Positions 7,514-17,885 of a DNA stretch of 64,000 nucleotides are shown one piece after another. The DNA lies in assembly GCA_014695295.1 (NCBI GenBank), contig JACJNY010000064.1:1-64000 (forward strand), given 5' to 3'. Under the pieces are notes generated by a model. It searched no databases. It had not been told where the DNA came from and saw only the letters and a list, made by a program, of their open reading frames with translations. Numbering within the stretch: position 1 is the stretch's first letter; each line of letters opens with the position of its first letter. The translations under genes were made by a program, and so were the position numbers. This DNA is from Microcoleus sp. FACHB-61. Lineage in GTDB: Bacteria; Cyanobacteriota; Cyanobacteriia; Cyanobacteriales; Microcoleaceae.

Positions 7514-8794
7514 TCACCGCAGGAAAGATACATCCACCTTGCCAAAGTTGGTACTCAAAGCTAGGTTCACGTTTTCCAGGGCTTTGACTAACCACACCAC
7601 GCCTTCTCGGGTACTGAGTTCGTAGTGACCGAACAAAATTGCCAGCCGCTTTTCTAGGTAGGGCTTGACTTTGCCGCAAATTAGTACGATTTTCAGCAGC
7701 AAACCTGTGGTTTGGGTGGGCCCGAGGTTTGAGATCAGGTCAATGAAGACAAAGTGGTTGGGCCGCACAGGACTCTCTACTACTAAAAAATTCAATAATT
7801 GGCTGCAAGTTCTGATCATTAAAAATTCGTTGAACTTCTGATCGTCGCTTTGAGGAAAGGTATTTTGTAGTTGCTTATACAATTTTTCGTTAAATTGACG
7901 TTTGCCGTAGCGCTCGTCGGTGACAGAAGTAATCAGGTATTCGTACAAGTCGTCTTTAAATGAGCCGTAGGACCCTGTTGTGCTGGCGTTCGCCGTGAAG
8001 CGGCCCGCTAGCTCTCTGTAGGTATCGGCTCCTTCTACTTTTCCGACAAAGTGCTTGAGGGCAAAGAACAGTTCCGGATCGGTCAACAGCGTCGGGTTTT
8101 TTATAGGTTGTATACTTCTTGTGAATGTAATCGAGGTCTCCCGGCGAGCGGTTTGGGCTTTTCTCACTTGGTGAGCCACGTATTGCGAGAGGTTGAGCTC
8201 AAATTGCTGCTGCTTTTGAGCTTGGATTTTTTTAATGATTTTCTGCTGTTCGTAGGTGCTGTCGTCGCTGAGGAGGCAGTGTTTGTAGAGGTAAGGGTAA
8301 CGGGGAATTAAGGTTCCGAGGGGAAGGGTAGCTGGGGTTTTGCTGTTGCTGCTATCTTCATTGTTGTGAGTTATGACTTTGGCTAAACGTTGGAGGGTGA
8401 GGTACTGTTCGCTTTCGGTAAATTGATTGACTAATTTGGGAATGGAGCCTCGCCCGCGCGATAGATTGTATCCAAATAGTATTTTGGGCGCTTCTTCAAA
8501 CAGAGCGATCAATTCAGGGATGGCTGCTTCCTTGCTGGGGTAAGTTTGCCAGCGGTTGATCAGGATGTGGCAGCAGCGGTTGAGGATGTACTTGAATTCT
8601 TGTTCGGCGTGTTCTGAGGCTGCTATTTTTTCGAGTGCCTCGGCGATGGAGCGATCGGGATATCCGGTACCCTGGATAAACAAAGTGCGAAAGCGGCTGA
8701 TGAGTTCAGCCGGCTGCTCTCGTTGTACCAACTCCAGCCAGTGCTTGTAAAGTAGCTGTTCTTCTTCGTAACTCTGTCTATTGTAGTCGTTCAC
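7514..8794 (-). CDS. Conserved cyanobacterial protein, function unknown
   Basis: I do not recognise a function. The protein is soluble and mostly helical, about 426 residues, with no signal or membrane segment and no known catalytic motif. The start is set at the GTG at 8794 because GGAGGG lies 9 bases upstream (8804-8809). A longer reading from 8884 would add 30 residues and pass through that ribosome site. Visible segments include FTRSIQPIKNPTLLTDPE and a compact C-terminus ending VNLALSTNFGKVDVSFLR. The gene stands alone, divergent from murF. Confidence 0.7.
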   Translation of the reverse strand: MNDYNRQSYEEEQLLYKHWLELVQREQPAELISRFRTLFIQGTGYPDRSIAEALEKIAASEHAEQEFKYILNRCCHILINRWQTYPSKEAAIPELIALFEEAPKILFGYNLSRGRGSIPKLVNQFTESEQYLTLQRLAKVITHNNEDSSNSKTPATLPLGTLIPRYPYLYKHCLLSDDSTYEQQKIIKKIQAQKQQQFELNLSQYVAHQVRKAQTARRETSITFTRSIQPIKNPTLLTDPELFFALKHFVGKVEGADTYRELAGRFTANASTTGSYGSFKDDLYEYLITSVTDERYGKRQFNEKLYKQLQNTFPQSDDQKFNEFLMIRTCSQLLNFLVVESPVRPNHFVFIDLISNLGPTQTTGLLLKIVLICGKVKPYLEKRLAILFGHYELSTREGVVWLVKALENVNLALSTNFGKVDVSFLR

Positions 8795-8803
8795 TGTGGT
8801 TAA

Positions 8804-8809
8804 CCCTCC
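8804..8809 (-). promoter_or_regulatory. Ribosome binding site deciding a GTG start
   Basis: GGAGGG on the minus strand is 9 bases upstream of the GTG at 8794. It is inside the longer open frame, which argues that translation starts at 8794 rather than 8884. Confidence 0.7.
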
Positions 8810-9204
8810 GAGGCTGGGGCAGTAGCTTTCAGCGCTATTAGCTTGATAAATTGGCCGATGAAGCGCAACAATTGAGTCAACCAAGCTGCTCGCCGGATGA
8901 GGCTTAGGGGTAGAAGCTGTCAGCAGCTTAAGCCGATCGATATTTTTTGCTTAGTTAAACTATTTACCAACACCAGCATGACATGAATTGTTGGTAATTA
9001 GCAAGGCCTTAAATCACCATAGACTTTGTAAAGTATTGGTAAAGATTGTGGGTGGGTACGGGATAATTTCTTGGCTGGCTGACGATTTAGTATTAGGATT
9101 GTCAAGGTCTATCCTGGTCAGCAGCCCCCTGTCAGTTAAATTTGAGATCGGGCAAGGTAAGATTAGCTGTGAAAATAATTATTTGAAATGTGAGTGCTGG
9201 TAAT
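8810..9204. other. Divergent intergenic region
   Basis: About 400 bp separate two divergent genes. It is AT-rich after 8940 and must contain both promoters. I see no RNA gene, repeat family or clear operator in it. Confidence 0.4.
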
Positions 9205-10587
9205 ATGGTTTGTTGCGTAAGTATCGCCCGACTTGCTGAAATTTTAACTGTACCTTTGCCTGCTGTGCCTGAGGGTGTTTTGACAGCTTTAGGGACAGGT
9301 ATTGCCACAGATACGCGCACTCTTGAGGGGGGCGAAATATTTTTGGCGCTGCGGGGAGACAATTTTGACGGGCATCAATTTGTGGCAAAAGCCAGGGATT
9401 TGGGGGCGATTGCGGCGATAGTCGATCGAGATTGGCAAGAGGAATTGCCGAATTTTCCGCTGTTGCGCGTTGACGATACTTTAAAAGCTTACCAGTCGAT
9501 CGCCCGCTGGTGGCGCGACCAATTCAGTATACCTATAGTTGCTGTTACTGGTTCTGTCGGTAAAACTACTGCTAAAGAACTAATTGCAGCGGTTTTGTCA
9601 ACGAGGGGAAATGTTCTTAAAACTCAATATAACTACAACAATGAAATTGGAGTACCAAAAACTTTGTTGGAGCTTTCATCGGCACACAGTTATGCTGTAA
9701 TTGAAATGGGAATGCGCGGGAGTGGCGAAATTGCGCTGCTGTCGCAAATTGCGCGTCCTACTGTGGCGGTAATTACTAATGTAGGAACGGCGCATATCGG
9801 GCGATTGGGTTCCGAAGAGGCGATCGCCCAAGCTAAGTGCGAGTTGTTAGCCGAAATGCCTGCTGATAGCATTGCTATTCTCAATCACGATTGTGACAGA
9901 TTAATCGCAACGGCGACTGAAGTTTGGCAGGGAAAAACTTTAACTTACGGTTTAGAAGGCGGGGATTTGTGCGGACAATTGCTCAATCATGATACAATAC
10001 TTCTAGATAGTATGGAATTGCCGCTGCCGCTGCCTGGACGGCACAATGCTGTAAATTATTTGGCAGCTTTGGCGGTAGGAAAAGTTTTAGGTATTGATTG
10101 GGAAGCTTTAAAGCAAGGTTTGTCTGTGCAGTTACCGGATGGACGGGCGCGCCGCTACGATTTGCCGCAGGATATTGTGATTCTGGATGAGACTTACAAT
10201 GCTGGTTTGGAGTCGATGTTGGCTGCCCTGAGACTGTTAGCAGATACTCCAGGAAAGCGCCGGATTGCGGTGTTGGGAACGATGAAGGAATTGGGCGACA
10301 GGGCGATCGAATTTCACCGACAAGTGGGAAGGGCGGCGCGAGATTTGCATCTTGATGCTTTGTTTGTTTTTGCTGATTTTGAGGAAGCAGCGGCGATGGC
10401 TGCGGGTGCGGCGGGTTTGCCTTTTGTGGAGATAGGAGATATTACAGCCAAGGATGGGCGGGAAGATTTATCAAAGCGGTTGTTGGGATTTGTCGAAAAG
10501 GGCGATCGGATTTTATTTAAAGCTTCTCATTCAGTTGAGTTGAATCAAGTTGTGGAGAAGTTTAGGGCAGATTTTGCGGGGGAGTAA
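9205..10587 (+). CDS. murF: UDP-MurNAc-tripeptide--D-Ala-D-Ala ligase
   Basis: MurF adds D-Ala-D-Ala to the UDP-MurNAc-tripeptide in the cytosol, the last soluble step of the peptidoglycan monomer. The N-terminal domain has TDTRTLEGGEIFLALRG (uridine binding). The central Mur ligase domain has the ATP loop VTGSVGKTTAKE at about residues 112-123 and NYNNEIGVPKTLLEL. The substrate segment DGRARRYDLP and ILDETYNAG follow in the C-terminal part. The length of about 460 residues is normal. The ATG at 9205 is preferred, but a GTG at 9190 is in frame and neither has a clear ribosome site. Confidence 0.95.
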   Translation: MVCCVSIARLAEILTVPLPAVPEGVLTALGTGIATDTRTLEGGEIFLALRGDNFDGHQFVAKARDLGAIAAIVDRDWQEELPNFPLLRVDDTLKAYQSIARWWRDQFSIPIVAVTGSVGKTTAKELIAAVLSTRGNVLKTQYNYNNEIGVPKTLLELSSAHSYAVIEMGMRGSGEIALLSQIARPTVAVITNVGTAHIGRLGSEEAIAQAKCELLAEMPADSIAILNHDCDRLIATATEVWQGKTLTYGLEGGDLCGQLLNHDTILLDSMELPLPLPGRHNAVNYLAALAVGKVLGIDWEALKQGLSVQLPDGRARRYDLPQDIVILDETYNAGLESMLAALRLLADTPGKRRIAVLGTMKELGDRAIEFHRQVGRAARDLHLDALFVFADFEEAAAMAAGAAGLPFVEIGDITAKDGREDLSKRLLGFVEKGDRILFKASHSVELNQVVEKFRADFAGE

Positions 10588-10710
10588 TAGAAAAGAAATT
10601 TTGGGGATTTGAAATTATGCGATCGCTTCTAGTCGATCGCCGCCTCAAACTCACGTTTCGAGCGTTGATGCGTAGGGTAAGATGCCCATCTACACCTAAG
10701 TCCCGATGGC

Positions 10711-11145
10711 TCAATATTTTGATAGCCCTCTGGCCTCGATTTCGATATCGGGATCGATCTCAATTATTGAAATTTTGGCATTTTCAACTACTGTATTTCC
10801 CATCATTGTATTGTGCATTGCCTCAAACTTAGATTCATCTTTAGCAATTCGTTCGTAGTGCAAAATTACGTGATAACGCTTTTCAATCGGCACTCCCGAA
10901 TCCGAAATTTCCACCGCATCCCAATCTATATTTTGAGAGTCTTCGGCTTGCTGGCGGTAGCGAGATGCTAAATGTTCCAGGGCGATCGCGATCGCGTGTT
11001 CTTTCGTTTGTCCGTAAAAATTCATGGTATCATCAGGGCGATCGCTCAGAGATGACGAAATCTGACAAAGATACTGCCCGTTAGATTGAGCGCAAACGTC
11101 GATCGCAATTGTACCAGCAGTGCGATCGGGATTTATTTGAGTCAT
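10711..11145 (-). CDS. Conserved hypothetical protein
   Basis: This 144-residue soluble protein is unrecognised. It contains a probable beta-sheet N-terminus (GTIAIDVCAQSNGQYLCQIS), a helix with HAIAIALEHLASRYRQQAE and a C-terminal acidic beta segment (ISIIEIDPDIEIEA). No catalytic motif or membrane segment is visible. It lies convergent to murF and is flanked upstream by a hairpin repeat (11173-11236). Sequence composition is like its neighbours, with several HIP1-type sites inside the gene. Confidence 0.65.
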   Translation of the reverse strand: MTQINPDRTAGTIAIDVCAQSNGQYLCQISSSLSDRPDDTMNFYGQTKEHAIAIALEHLASRYRQQAEDSQNIDWDAVEISDSGVPIEKRYHVILHYERIAKDESKFEAMHNTMMGNTVVENAKISIIEIDPDIEIEARGLSKY

Positions 11146-11172
11146 AAGCTGTTCGGCATTTAAAAGACGATA

Positions 11173-11236
11173 GTAGGGTGCGTCAGTCCATAAGCGTTTC
11201 CCTTGTCCAGTAAGTATTCTAACTGACGCACCCTAC
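11173..11236. repeat. Inverted repeat with GTAGGGTGCGTCAGT arms
   Basis: Perfect 15-bp arms at 11173-11187 and 11222-11236 enclose 34 bases. A related palindrome (GTAGGGTGCA arms) occurs at 54891-54919, so this is a dispersed repeat type. Confidence 0.7.
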
Positions 11237-11361
11237 AAGGCTGAAACTCACCACTGCACAAGTTTTAGGAGCCGGGGAAGCATGACCTATTTCAGGATAT
11301 GTCGAAAAAAAGCTAAAATATCAATTAGTTTTCGTTGCACTTGTCATGTCGGAGAGCAAAT

Positions 11362-12486
11362 ATGAATTCAGTTGAGGAAACCGAATTGTCACAAATCGTT
11401 GACTTGCCACTGATAGGGTCTGCTGAACAATATCTCTTCTCAGTCGAAGACAATCGAGAGCGTGCTGATAAGCTAAAAAAATTACTTGTCCCTAAGCTTA
11501 AAACAATCATTAAACAAGCTTGTGACCTAATTCAACAAGTTTATGGCACAGATGTACTCTCAGATTGTCGAATAGTGACTACACCAGCTCATAGATCTGG
11601 AGCCAAGAAAACCAAGCCCGTGGAAATAGCAACCGCTGGCTTGACTATAAATGGAACAAAAACTTGGTATTTCCAACAGAGGTTCGTGTGTACTTCTGAT
11701 AGCTTGTTTGTGAACTTTTTTGGATTAAGAGGGCTAGAAGGTAATCCGATTGTCCAAGTCCTGAAGAACCATGTGGAAGATGTTACTAGGATTTTGAAGC
11801 AGGGTGAATATTATATTTACTCTGATACTATTGCACCGGAAGAAGATGGAAAGTTAGAGTATGATGAGTTCATTAACAAACTGCAATTGGCTCCTGAACG
11901 AGATTGGAAAACTACCTTTATTCGGAGTCCATTTCTAGTTCTTCCTATTAAAGACCTATATGCAGCTCAGCCAGCGATTGATAACTTTGTCGAACTCTTT
12001 GCTATCTTTCGTGCTGCAATAAATGTGTATCTTGGTGAGGAAGACCGTTTTGAGGACTACCTAAAATGTTTGTGGGATTGGCAAAATCCGCTTCAGGTTC
12101 AGGAATCTGTAACTACTACTAGATTCTTTCCTGATGAAGTAGATTCATTACAAACATTTCGTGAGGGGGCAGTACGGCAAGTTTCAGTCAACGCCTATGA
12201 ACGAGAGCCTAAAGCACGGCAAAAATGTATTGATTATTACGGTTCAAGTTGCTATATTTGTGATTTCGATTTTGGCAGAGCTTTTGGGCCACCGGGAAAA
12301 GGTTTCATTCATGTTCATCATCTAAGACCCCTTTCAGAAATTGCAGAAGAGTATGAAATTGATCCTATAAAAGATTTGCGTCCTGTTTGTCCAAATTGTC
12401 ACGCTATGATTCATCGTCGTTCACCACCATTTAGTGTTGAAGAAATCAAGATGTTGTTAAAGTCTGCTCGTGGTTCTACTATCTAA
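11362..12486 (+). CDS. HNH endonuclease family protein
   Basis: This 374-residue protein has an HNH nuclease at its C-terminus (about residues 280-355). Key pieces are CYICDFDF (first zinc pair), FIHVHHLRPLSEI (His-His of the beta-beta-alpha-metal fold), DPIKDLRPVCPNCHAMIHRR (second zinc pair and final His). The first 260 residues are a domain I cannot name; it may recognise DNA. The module FREGAVRQVSVNAYERE before the HNH is common in solo McrA-like restriction nucleases. The start at 11362 is preceded by GGAG 7-10 bases upstream. No methyltransferase is adjacent, so it could restrict modified DNA; this is inference. It is flanked by repeats on both sides. Confidence 0.85.
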   Translation: MNSVEETELSQIVDLPLIGSAEQYLFSVEDNRERADKLKKLLVPKLKTIIKQACDLIQQVYGTDVLSDCRIVTTPAHRSGAKKTKPVEIATAGLTINGTKTWYFQQRFVCTSDSLFVNFFGLRGLEGNPIVQVLKNHVEDVTRILKQGEYYIYSDTIAPEEDGKLEYDEFINKLQLAPERDWKTTFIRSPFLVLPIKDLYAAQPAIDNFVELFAIFRAAINVYLGEEDRFEDYLKCLWDWQNPLQVQESVTTTRFFPDEVDSLQTFREGAVRQVSVNAYEREPKARQKCIDYYGSSCYICDFDFGRAFGPPGKGFIHVHHLRPLSEIAEEYEIDPIKDLRPVCPNCHAMIHRRSPPFSVEEIKMLLKSARGSTI

Positions 12487-12526
12487 TATGTTTTGTTGAC
12501 TTATTCTAACGGATAGTTTACAAAAA

Positions 12527-12562
12527 TTAGATCCCCGATTTCTTCAAAAAGCGGGGATCTAA
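12527..12562 (+). terminator. Hairpin between HNH gene and EF-G gene
   Basis: Arms TTAGATCCCCG (12527-12537) and its complement (12552-12562) are followed by ATTTTTCTG. It sits between convergent genes and could end both transcripts. Confidence 0.65.
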
Positions 12563-12607
12563 TTTTTCTGTTTGACTCCAGATAGCACCTACCAGGAGTC
12601 AAATACA

Positions 12608-14692
12608 TTACTTCGCAGCTTGACGCTCTTTTGCCGCCTTAATCACTTCTTCAGCGATGTTATTCGGACAAGGAGCATAGTGCGAGAAGGACATTGAGAA
12701 CTGTCCGCGCCCAGAGGTCATAGTACGCAAGTCGCTAATGTAACCAAACATTTCGCTCAACGGTACATCTGCCTTGATCCGCGCTCCTGTTTGTCCTGTC
12801 TCCTGAGATTTCATCATCCCCCGGCGGCGGTTGAGGTCGCCGATCACGTCGCCCATGTAATCATCTGGAGTGAATACATCGACATTCATAATCGGTTCGA
12901 GCAACTGAGGCCCTGCTTTAGGCAGAGACTGCCGATAGGCCGCTTTGGCAGCAATTTCAAAAGCCATTGCTGACGAGTCAACGGGGTGGAAACCGCCTTC
13001 TAGAAGCGTGAATTTCAAGTCCAAGCAGGGGAATCCGGCCAAGACGCCTTTGTCGATGCAGCTTTCAAAGCCTTTTTCGACGGCTGGCCAATATTCTCTC
13101 GGTACGCTACCACCGGTCACTTTTGACTCAAACTGGAAGCCGCTTCCAACCTCACCAGGCTCGATCACGTAGCCGATTTTGGCAAATTGACCGGAACCAC
13201 CTGATTGCTTTTTGTGGGTGTATTCGTCTTCGAGGCGCTTGGTAATCGACTCGCGGTAGGCTACCTGTGGTTCGCCGACTTCTACTTCGATGCCGTGGGT
13301 GCGCTTGAGAATGTCTACTTTGATGTCGAGGTGTAACTCGCCCATCCCCTTGAGAATCGTTTCGCCGCTTTCTTGATCCGTCACCATGTGGAAAGATGGG
13401 TCTTCTTGCACCATCTTGGTGAGGGCTGCTCCCATTTTTTCTTCGCCGCCTTTTTGTTTCGGTTTGACCGAAATCGAAATAACGGGATCGGGGAATACCA
13501 TCGGCTCTAGGGTTGCGGGATTTTTGGGGTCGCAGATGGTGTGTCCGGTGCGGACGTTTTTCATGCCGACGATCGCCACAATGTCCCCTGCTTGGGCAGA
13601 TTCAATTTCTTCGCGAGAGTTGGCGTGCATCTCCACCAAACGGCTGACGCGCTCGGTTTTGCCCGTGGCGGTGTTGAGTATGGTGTCGCCCTTGGACAGA
13701 GTACCGGAGTACAGGCGCGTGAAGGTTAGAGCACCGTAGCGATCGTCCATGATCTTAAACGCGAGTGCCCGCAATGGCCTGCTGGGATCGACAAGGGCAA
13801 ACTCGCCGGTTTCCTCGCCATCGAGATCGACTTCTGGCTGCGGTGTGACTTCCATCGGGTTTGGCAGGTAGTCAACTACGGCATCGAGAACCAACTGTAC
13901 GCCTTTGTTTTTAAACGATGAGCCGCAGTAGGTGGGGAAAAATGCCCGATCGCGAGTACCTTTGCGAATGCAGCGCTTGAGGTCGTCGAGGCTCGGCTCG
14001 TTGCCTTCGAGATACTGTTCCATCACAGCGTCGTCTTGCTCGACGGCCAGTTCGATCAACTTTTCGCGCCAACTTTCGACATCATCGACCATATCGGCCG
14101 GGACATCTTTAATTTGATAGTTCATCGGATCGCCGGAATCATCCCAGATCCAGGCTTTGCGGGTCAGCAAATCGACTACGCCGCAAAACTTTTCTTCTAT
14201 GCCGATCGGCAATACCATCACCATCGGTTTAGCTCCGAGGATTTTATCAACTTGCTTGACAACGCGGTAAAAATCTGCACCCGTGCGATCGAGCTTATTG
14301 ATGTAGATGACGCGAGCGACTTTGGAATCGTTAGCGTAGCGCCAGTTGGTTTCAGATTGCGGTTCAACTCCACCCGAACCGCAGAACACACCAATGCCAC
14401 CATCGAGAACCTTCAAAGAACGGTAAACCTCGATCGTAAAATCGACGTGTCCGGGAGTATCGATGATGTTGAGCTGATGCTCGTTCCAGAAGCAGGTGGT
14501 AGCAGCGGATTGAATCGTAATACCGCGCTCTTGCTCCTGTTCCATGAAGTCAGTAGTCGCCGCGCCTTCGTGAACTTCACCTATTTTGTGGATTTTACCT
14601 GTGAGTTTCAGGATTCTTTCAGTTGTGGTGGTCTTGCCAGCATCTACGTGGGCGAAGATGCCGATATTTCGATAACGAGTGAGATCTTTCAT
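12608..14692 (-). CDS. fusA: Elongation factor G, second cyanobacterial type
   Basis: EF-G is the GTPase that drives translocation on the ribosome. The GTP motifs are [12 protein letters not shown] near residues 15-26, the switch II DTPGHVD and NKLD. Domains II-V follow at normal length, 694 residues from the start used here. Transcription begins alone, not in an rpsL-rpsG-fusA-tuf operon, and the N-terminus [15 protein letters not shown] resembles the second EF-G paralogue of cyanobacteria rather than the operon copy, which begins with an MAR-type N-terminus (from memory). The ATG at 14692 is chosen to match the family; the upstream extension to 14761 is unlike any EF-G. Confidence 0.93.
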   Translation of the reverse strand: MKDLTRYRNIGIFAHVDAGKTTTTERILKLTGKIHKIGEVHEGAATTDFMEQEQERGITIQSAATTCFWNEHQLNIIDTPGHVDFTIEVYRSLKVLDGGIGVFCGSGGVEPQSETNWRYANDSKVARVIYINKLDRTGADFYRVVKQVDKILGAKPMVMVLPIGIEEKFCGVVDLLTRKAWIWDDSGDPMNYQIKDVPADMVDDVESWREKLIELAVEQDDAVMEQYLEGNEPSLDDLKRCIRKGTRDRAFFPTYCGSSFKNKGVQLVLDAVVDYLPNPMEVTPQPEVDLDGEETGEFALVDPSRPLRALAFKIMDDRYGALTFTRLYSGTLSKGDTILNTATGKTERVSRLVEMHANSREEIESAQAGDIVAIVGMKNVRTGHTICDPKNPATLEPMVFPDPVISISVKPKQKGGEEKMGAALTKMVQEDPSFHMVTDQESGETILKGMGELHLDIKVDILKRTHGIEVEVGEPQVAYRESITKRLEDEYTHKKQSGGSGQFAKIGYVIEPGEVGSGFQFESKVTGGSVPREYWPAVEKGFESCIDKGVLAGFPCLDLKFTLLEGGFHPVDSSAMAFEIAAKAAYRQSLPKAGPQLLEPIMNVDVFTPDDYMGDVIGDLNRRRGMMKSQETGQTGARIKADVPLSEMFGYISDLRTMTSGRGQFSMSFSHYAPCPNNIAEEVIKAAKERQAAK

Positions 14693-15236
14693 AATTACTG
14701 TTGAGATTAAATGCGACGAACCGTCGGCGACCACCTGCAAGCGTGACAAGCGAGGAATCAATGTTGCCTGGTAAGGCCAGTACAGGCCGGATTTCCTTTT
14801 CCCTGTTTCTGGCAGGACTATCTTAATTTTGACACTTTCTCGTCATTCCTGCGAAGGATTCTGGGTTTAATAACTGCCCCAAGCCTGACAACTCATAAAA
14901 ATACCCTAGACCAAGGGAAAAATCGTCTCCGAAAGTAGGTTGGGTTGAGGCACTCCTACCCAACAAATTCGTGTTTTTGACGCTTCGCTCAACCTGATAT
15001 TTTGCACCATTCTCAGCAAAACCCTATAAACTGGGTTCCTTGACAAAAAAACTATGATTTTACGTGACTTTGTGGCAAGAAACCCGGTTTCTGACATTAA
15101 ATAGACAAAGGCAAATAAACCGCCCTACGGGGAGAGGGCTGGTTGGGCAGCAATAAACAGCCGACTTTGATAGATATTCGCTTAACCGACCACTACAAAA
15201 TATTATTAAACACCCCGTTGCTGCGTCCCAAACTCT
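14693..15236. other. Gene-free spacer with AAACCGGGTTT-type repeats
   Basis: It holds the EF-G promoter and leader. A copy of the AGAAACCCGGTTTCT repeat lies at about 15078-15092. I see no convincing gene or RNA. Confidence 0.45.
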
Positions 15237-17744
15237 CTAAGTCAAAATCGACCCACTCATCATCCGCTGATATCTCCGCTCCAATTCATCCCGCACCACC
15301 GGCCACTGATTCAAACTTTCATCATTCTCAATTACCATTTGAGCCGCCGCCCTCGCCAACTCCAAAACCTCCTGATCCTCCACCAAACTCGCCAAAGCAA
15401 AATCTGGCAAACCCGACTGCCGAGTTCCCAAAACCTGACCTGGGCCGCGCAATCTCATGTCCATTTCCGCAATAAAAAAGCCATCTTGAGATTGTTCTAA
15501 AACCTTCATTCTCTGCATGGCTTCCGCAGTTTTGGAACCCGGCATTAACAAACAATAAGAACGGTTGCTGCCCCGACCGACTCTACCCCGCAACTGGTGG
15601 AGTTGCGACAGTCCAAAACGCTCAGAATTTTCAATCAGCATTACCGTTGCATTCGGCACGTCTACTCCCACTTCAACCACAGTAGTAGATACTAAAATAT
15701 CCGTTTCTTTGTCTCGAAACTTAGTAATTGCCTCATCTTTGTCAGCACTGCTCATCCTGCCGTGGAGCAAACCAACCTTAAACTCAGGAAATACGCTTTT
15801 TTCAAGTTTTTCTTTTTCTTCAATTGCCGATCGCACGTCCAACTTTTCCGACTCCTCCACCAGCGGTAGCACCACATAAACTTGACGCCCGCTCGCCACT
15901 TCCCGCCGAATCAAATCGTAAGCTTGGATTCGTTCTTTGGCAGACAGTACAGTGGTTTGAATCGCCTGCCTGCCGGGGGGAAGTTCATCAATTTGACTCA
16001 CATCTAAATCCCCGTGCAGCGTCAGCGCCAGCGTCCGGGGAATGGGAGTTGCCGTCATCGTCAAAACGTGGGGAGCTTCGCCTTTTTGCTGCAATTTAGC
16101 GCGCTGGTGCACACCGAATCTGTGCTGTTCGTCAATTACCGCCAAACCCAATTTATGGAAATTCACCGTATCTTGAATCAGGGCGTGAGTTCCCACTAAA
16201 ACTGGTAATTCTCCGGTTTCTAGCTGGTTGTGAATTTCCCGGCGCTTTGCTACTTTTGTCGAACCAGTTAACAGTTCGACCGACAAGTGCATCAAGTTAA
16301 ACCAACCTACCAATTTGCGATAGTGCTGTTCTGCTAAAACTTCTGTCGGCGCCATTAAAGCGGCTTGATAGCCGGATTGAATTGCTGCTAGCATTGCCAC
16401 GACAGCTACTACGGTTTTGCCAGCGCCGACATCGCCTTGCACTAATCTGTTCATCGGTTGCGACGAAGCTAAATCGTTGAGGATGTCATTGATGACTCTT
16501 TCCTGAGCATTCGTCAACGCAAAAGGCAAGATTTCATAAAAATGTTCGATCAATTTGCCACTAGGAATTATGACTGCACTAGCTTGAGCTTTCCTTTGGG
16601 TTTGGCGGCGCTTTAAAAGTCCTAATTGCAGGTAGAAAAATTCGTCAAAGACTAAGCGGCGGCGGGCGGCGGCCAAACAATCTCGATCGAGCGGAAAGTG
16701 AATATTAGTCACGGCATCGGCTAAACCCATTAAACCGTAACGCTCGCGCAAATCCTCTGGTAGCGATTCTGGCAACATTTTCGCCGCCGGCATTGCAGCC
16801 AAAATCGATCGCCTCACCGAACCAGCATCCACCCCCTCCGTCAGCGGATAAACTGGTATCAGGCGGCCGACTTTCATTGATTCGATGGCACCGCCGGAGT
16901 CGTCTAATACTTCTAACTCAGGATTTTCTAAAGTAATTCCATATTTACCCTGCTTCACCAACCCGGAAGCTGCCAGCACCGCACCCGTACAATACTCGCG
17001 CTTTTTGAATTCTTGCCAACCGCGATTACTGTAGCGAGGGCCTGCAAAAAAACGACTGATTTTTATTTCTCCGGTGCGGTCTTTTAAAATTACTTCTAAT
17101 ATGGTTAACTTCTTATTTTTCGGACTAGAAAAGCAATTGCAGCGCTTTACTTCTGCGATCAAAGTGACAGTTTCTCCAGCTACTAGCTCGCGAATTTGTA
17201 CTTGCTTTGCATAGTCGATGTGGTTGCGCGGATAGTAGTAAAGCAAGTCGTATACAGTGTATAAACCCAGTTTTGCCAAGCGGTTGCCGTTGGCGGGGCC
17301 GATGCCGGTGACGCGGGTTAACTGTTGGTCGAGAGTCAGGCTGGGCGGTGGGGCTGCTGTACTCAGGGGTGCAGTTCGGGGAAGGGAAACTGCTGGGGCG
17401 GTTGGTTCGGAAGCGTTGGCGGGCCTGACTTGTGCTACTTGTTCTTGCTGGTGGCGAGTTTCTTGTTCCCAAACTTGCTCCATTTGCCTGAGAAAACTGA
17501 CCGTAATGGCGATCGAATGCTGGCGCTGTTCAAGATCCTTCTGAGGGTAGATGTCAAATTCAGCCGCTAGTTGTCTGGCTCGATCGCGCGAAGAAGCCGC
17601 CACCGCAACTGCCAACTGTCTCAAACTCATGCCCAGAAACTCGCTGAAGCGGTATTGACTGCCTTGGATGTCGTTAAATCCGCGATCGGCTTCTACTGAA
17701 AGAGCTTTTTGCAATCGCTGCCATTCTGGTCGATCGATAGTCAT
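15237..17744 (-). CDS. recG: ATP-dependent DNA helicase RecG
   Basis: RecG remodels stalled replication forks and Holliday junctions. The 835-residue protein has a cyanobacterial N-terminal extension of about 140 residues, then GIGPANGNRLAKLG (HhH-like) and the OB-fold wedge domain (about 160-330). The helicase core has VQGDVGAGKT at about 435-444, the DEQH box at 538-541, TMTATPIPRTLAL and the C-terminal LRGRVGRG. The gene is the last of the rpsB-tsf-unknown-recG block, although a 217-bp repeat-rich spacer separates it from the acidic gene. Confidence 0.97.
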   Translation of the reverse strand: MTIDRPEWQRLQKALSVEADRGFNDIQGSQYRFSEFLGMSLRQLAVAVAASSRDRARQLAAEFDIYPQKDLEQRQHSIAITVSFLRQMEQVWEQETRHQQEQVAQVRPANASEPTAPAVSLPRTAPLSTAAPPPSLTLDQQLTRVTGIGPANGNRLAKLGLYTVYDLLYYYPRNHIDYAKQVQIRELVAGETVTLIAEVKRCNCFSSPKNKKLTILEVILKDRTGEIKISRFFAGPRYSNRGWQEFKKREYCTGAVLAASGLVKQGKYGITLENPELEVLDDSGGAIESMKVGRLIPVYPLTEGVDAGSVRRSILAAMPAAKMLPESLPEDLRERYGLMGLADAVTNIHFPLDRDCLAAARRRLVFDEFFYLQLGLLKRRQTQRKAQASAVIIPSGKLIEHFYEILPFALTNAQERVINDILNDLASSQPMNRLVQGDVGAGKTVVAVVAMLAAIQSGYQAALMAPTEVLAEQHYRKLVGWFNLMHLSVELLTGSTKVAKRREIHNQLETGELPVLVGTHALIQDTVNFHKLGLAVIDEQHRFGVHQRAKLQQKGEAPHVLTMTATPIPRTLALTLHGDLDVSQIDELPPGRQAIQTTVLSAKERIQAYDLIRREVASGRQVYVVLPLVEESEKLDVRSAIEEKEKLEKSVFPEFKVGLLHGRMSSADKDEAITKFRDKETDILVSTTVVEVGVDVPNATVMLIENSERFGLSQLHQLRGRVGRGSNRSYCLLMPGSKTAEAMQRMKVLEQSQDGFFIAEMDMRLRGPGQVLGTRQSGLPDFALASLVEDQEVLELARAAAQMVIENDESLNQWPVVRDELERRYQRMMSGSILT

Positions 17745-17749
17745 GTCAA

Positions 17750-17786
17750 TTTTAGATTTTAGATTTTAGATTTTAGATTTTAAATT
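17750..17786. repeat. Heptamer tandem repeat ATTTTAG
   Basis: About five copies of ATTTTAG lie just upstream of recG. Runs of the same heptamer recur at 37354-37391, 43722-43751 and (complement) 54938-54970. Confidence 0.85.
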
Positions 17787-17826
17787 TTAACTTTTTCTTT
17801 TAAGAAGCTTCCACCAAAAAAAGTAT

Positions 17827-17864
17827 AACACCGAGAAACCGGGTTTCTTAAAGAAACCCGGTTT
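17827..17864. repeat. Palindromic GAAACCGGGTTTC repeat
   Basis: GAAACCGGGTTTC is followed after a few bases by its partner GAAACCCGGTTTC, giving a strong hairpin. It is a member of the dispersed AAACCGGGTTT family found in at least eight spacers. Confidence 0.8.
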
Positions 17865-17885
17865 CCAATAGCTTAAAAGTTGTAC

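Noticed and set aside
10617-10832. 71-codon plus-strand frame after murF
   Set aside because: It lies largely across the conserved minus-strand gene at 10711-11145 and has no family resemblance.
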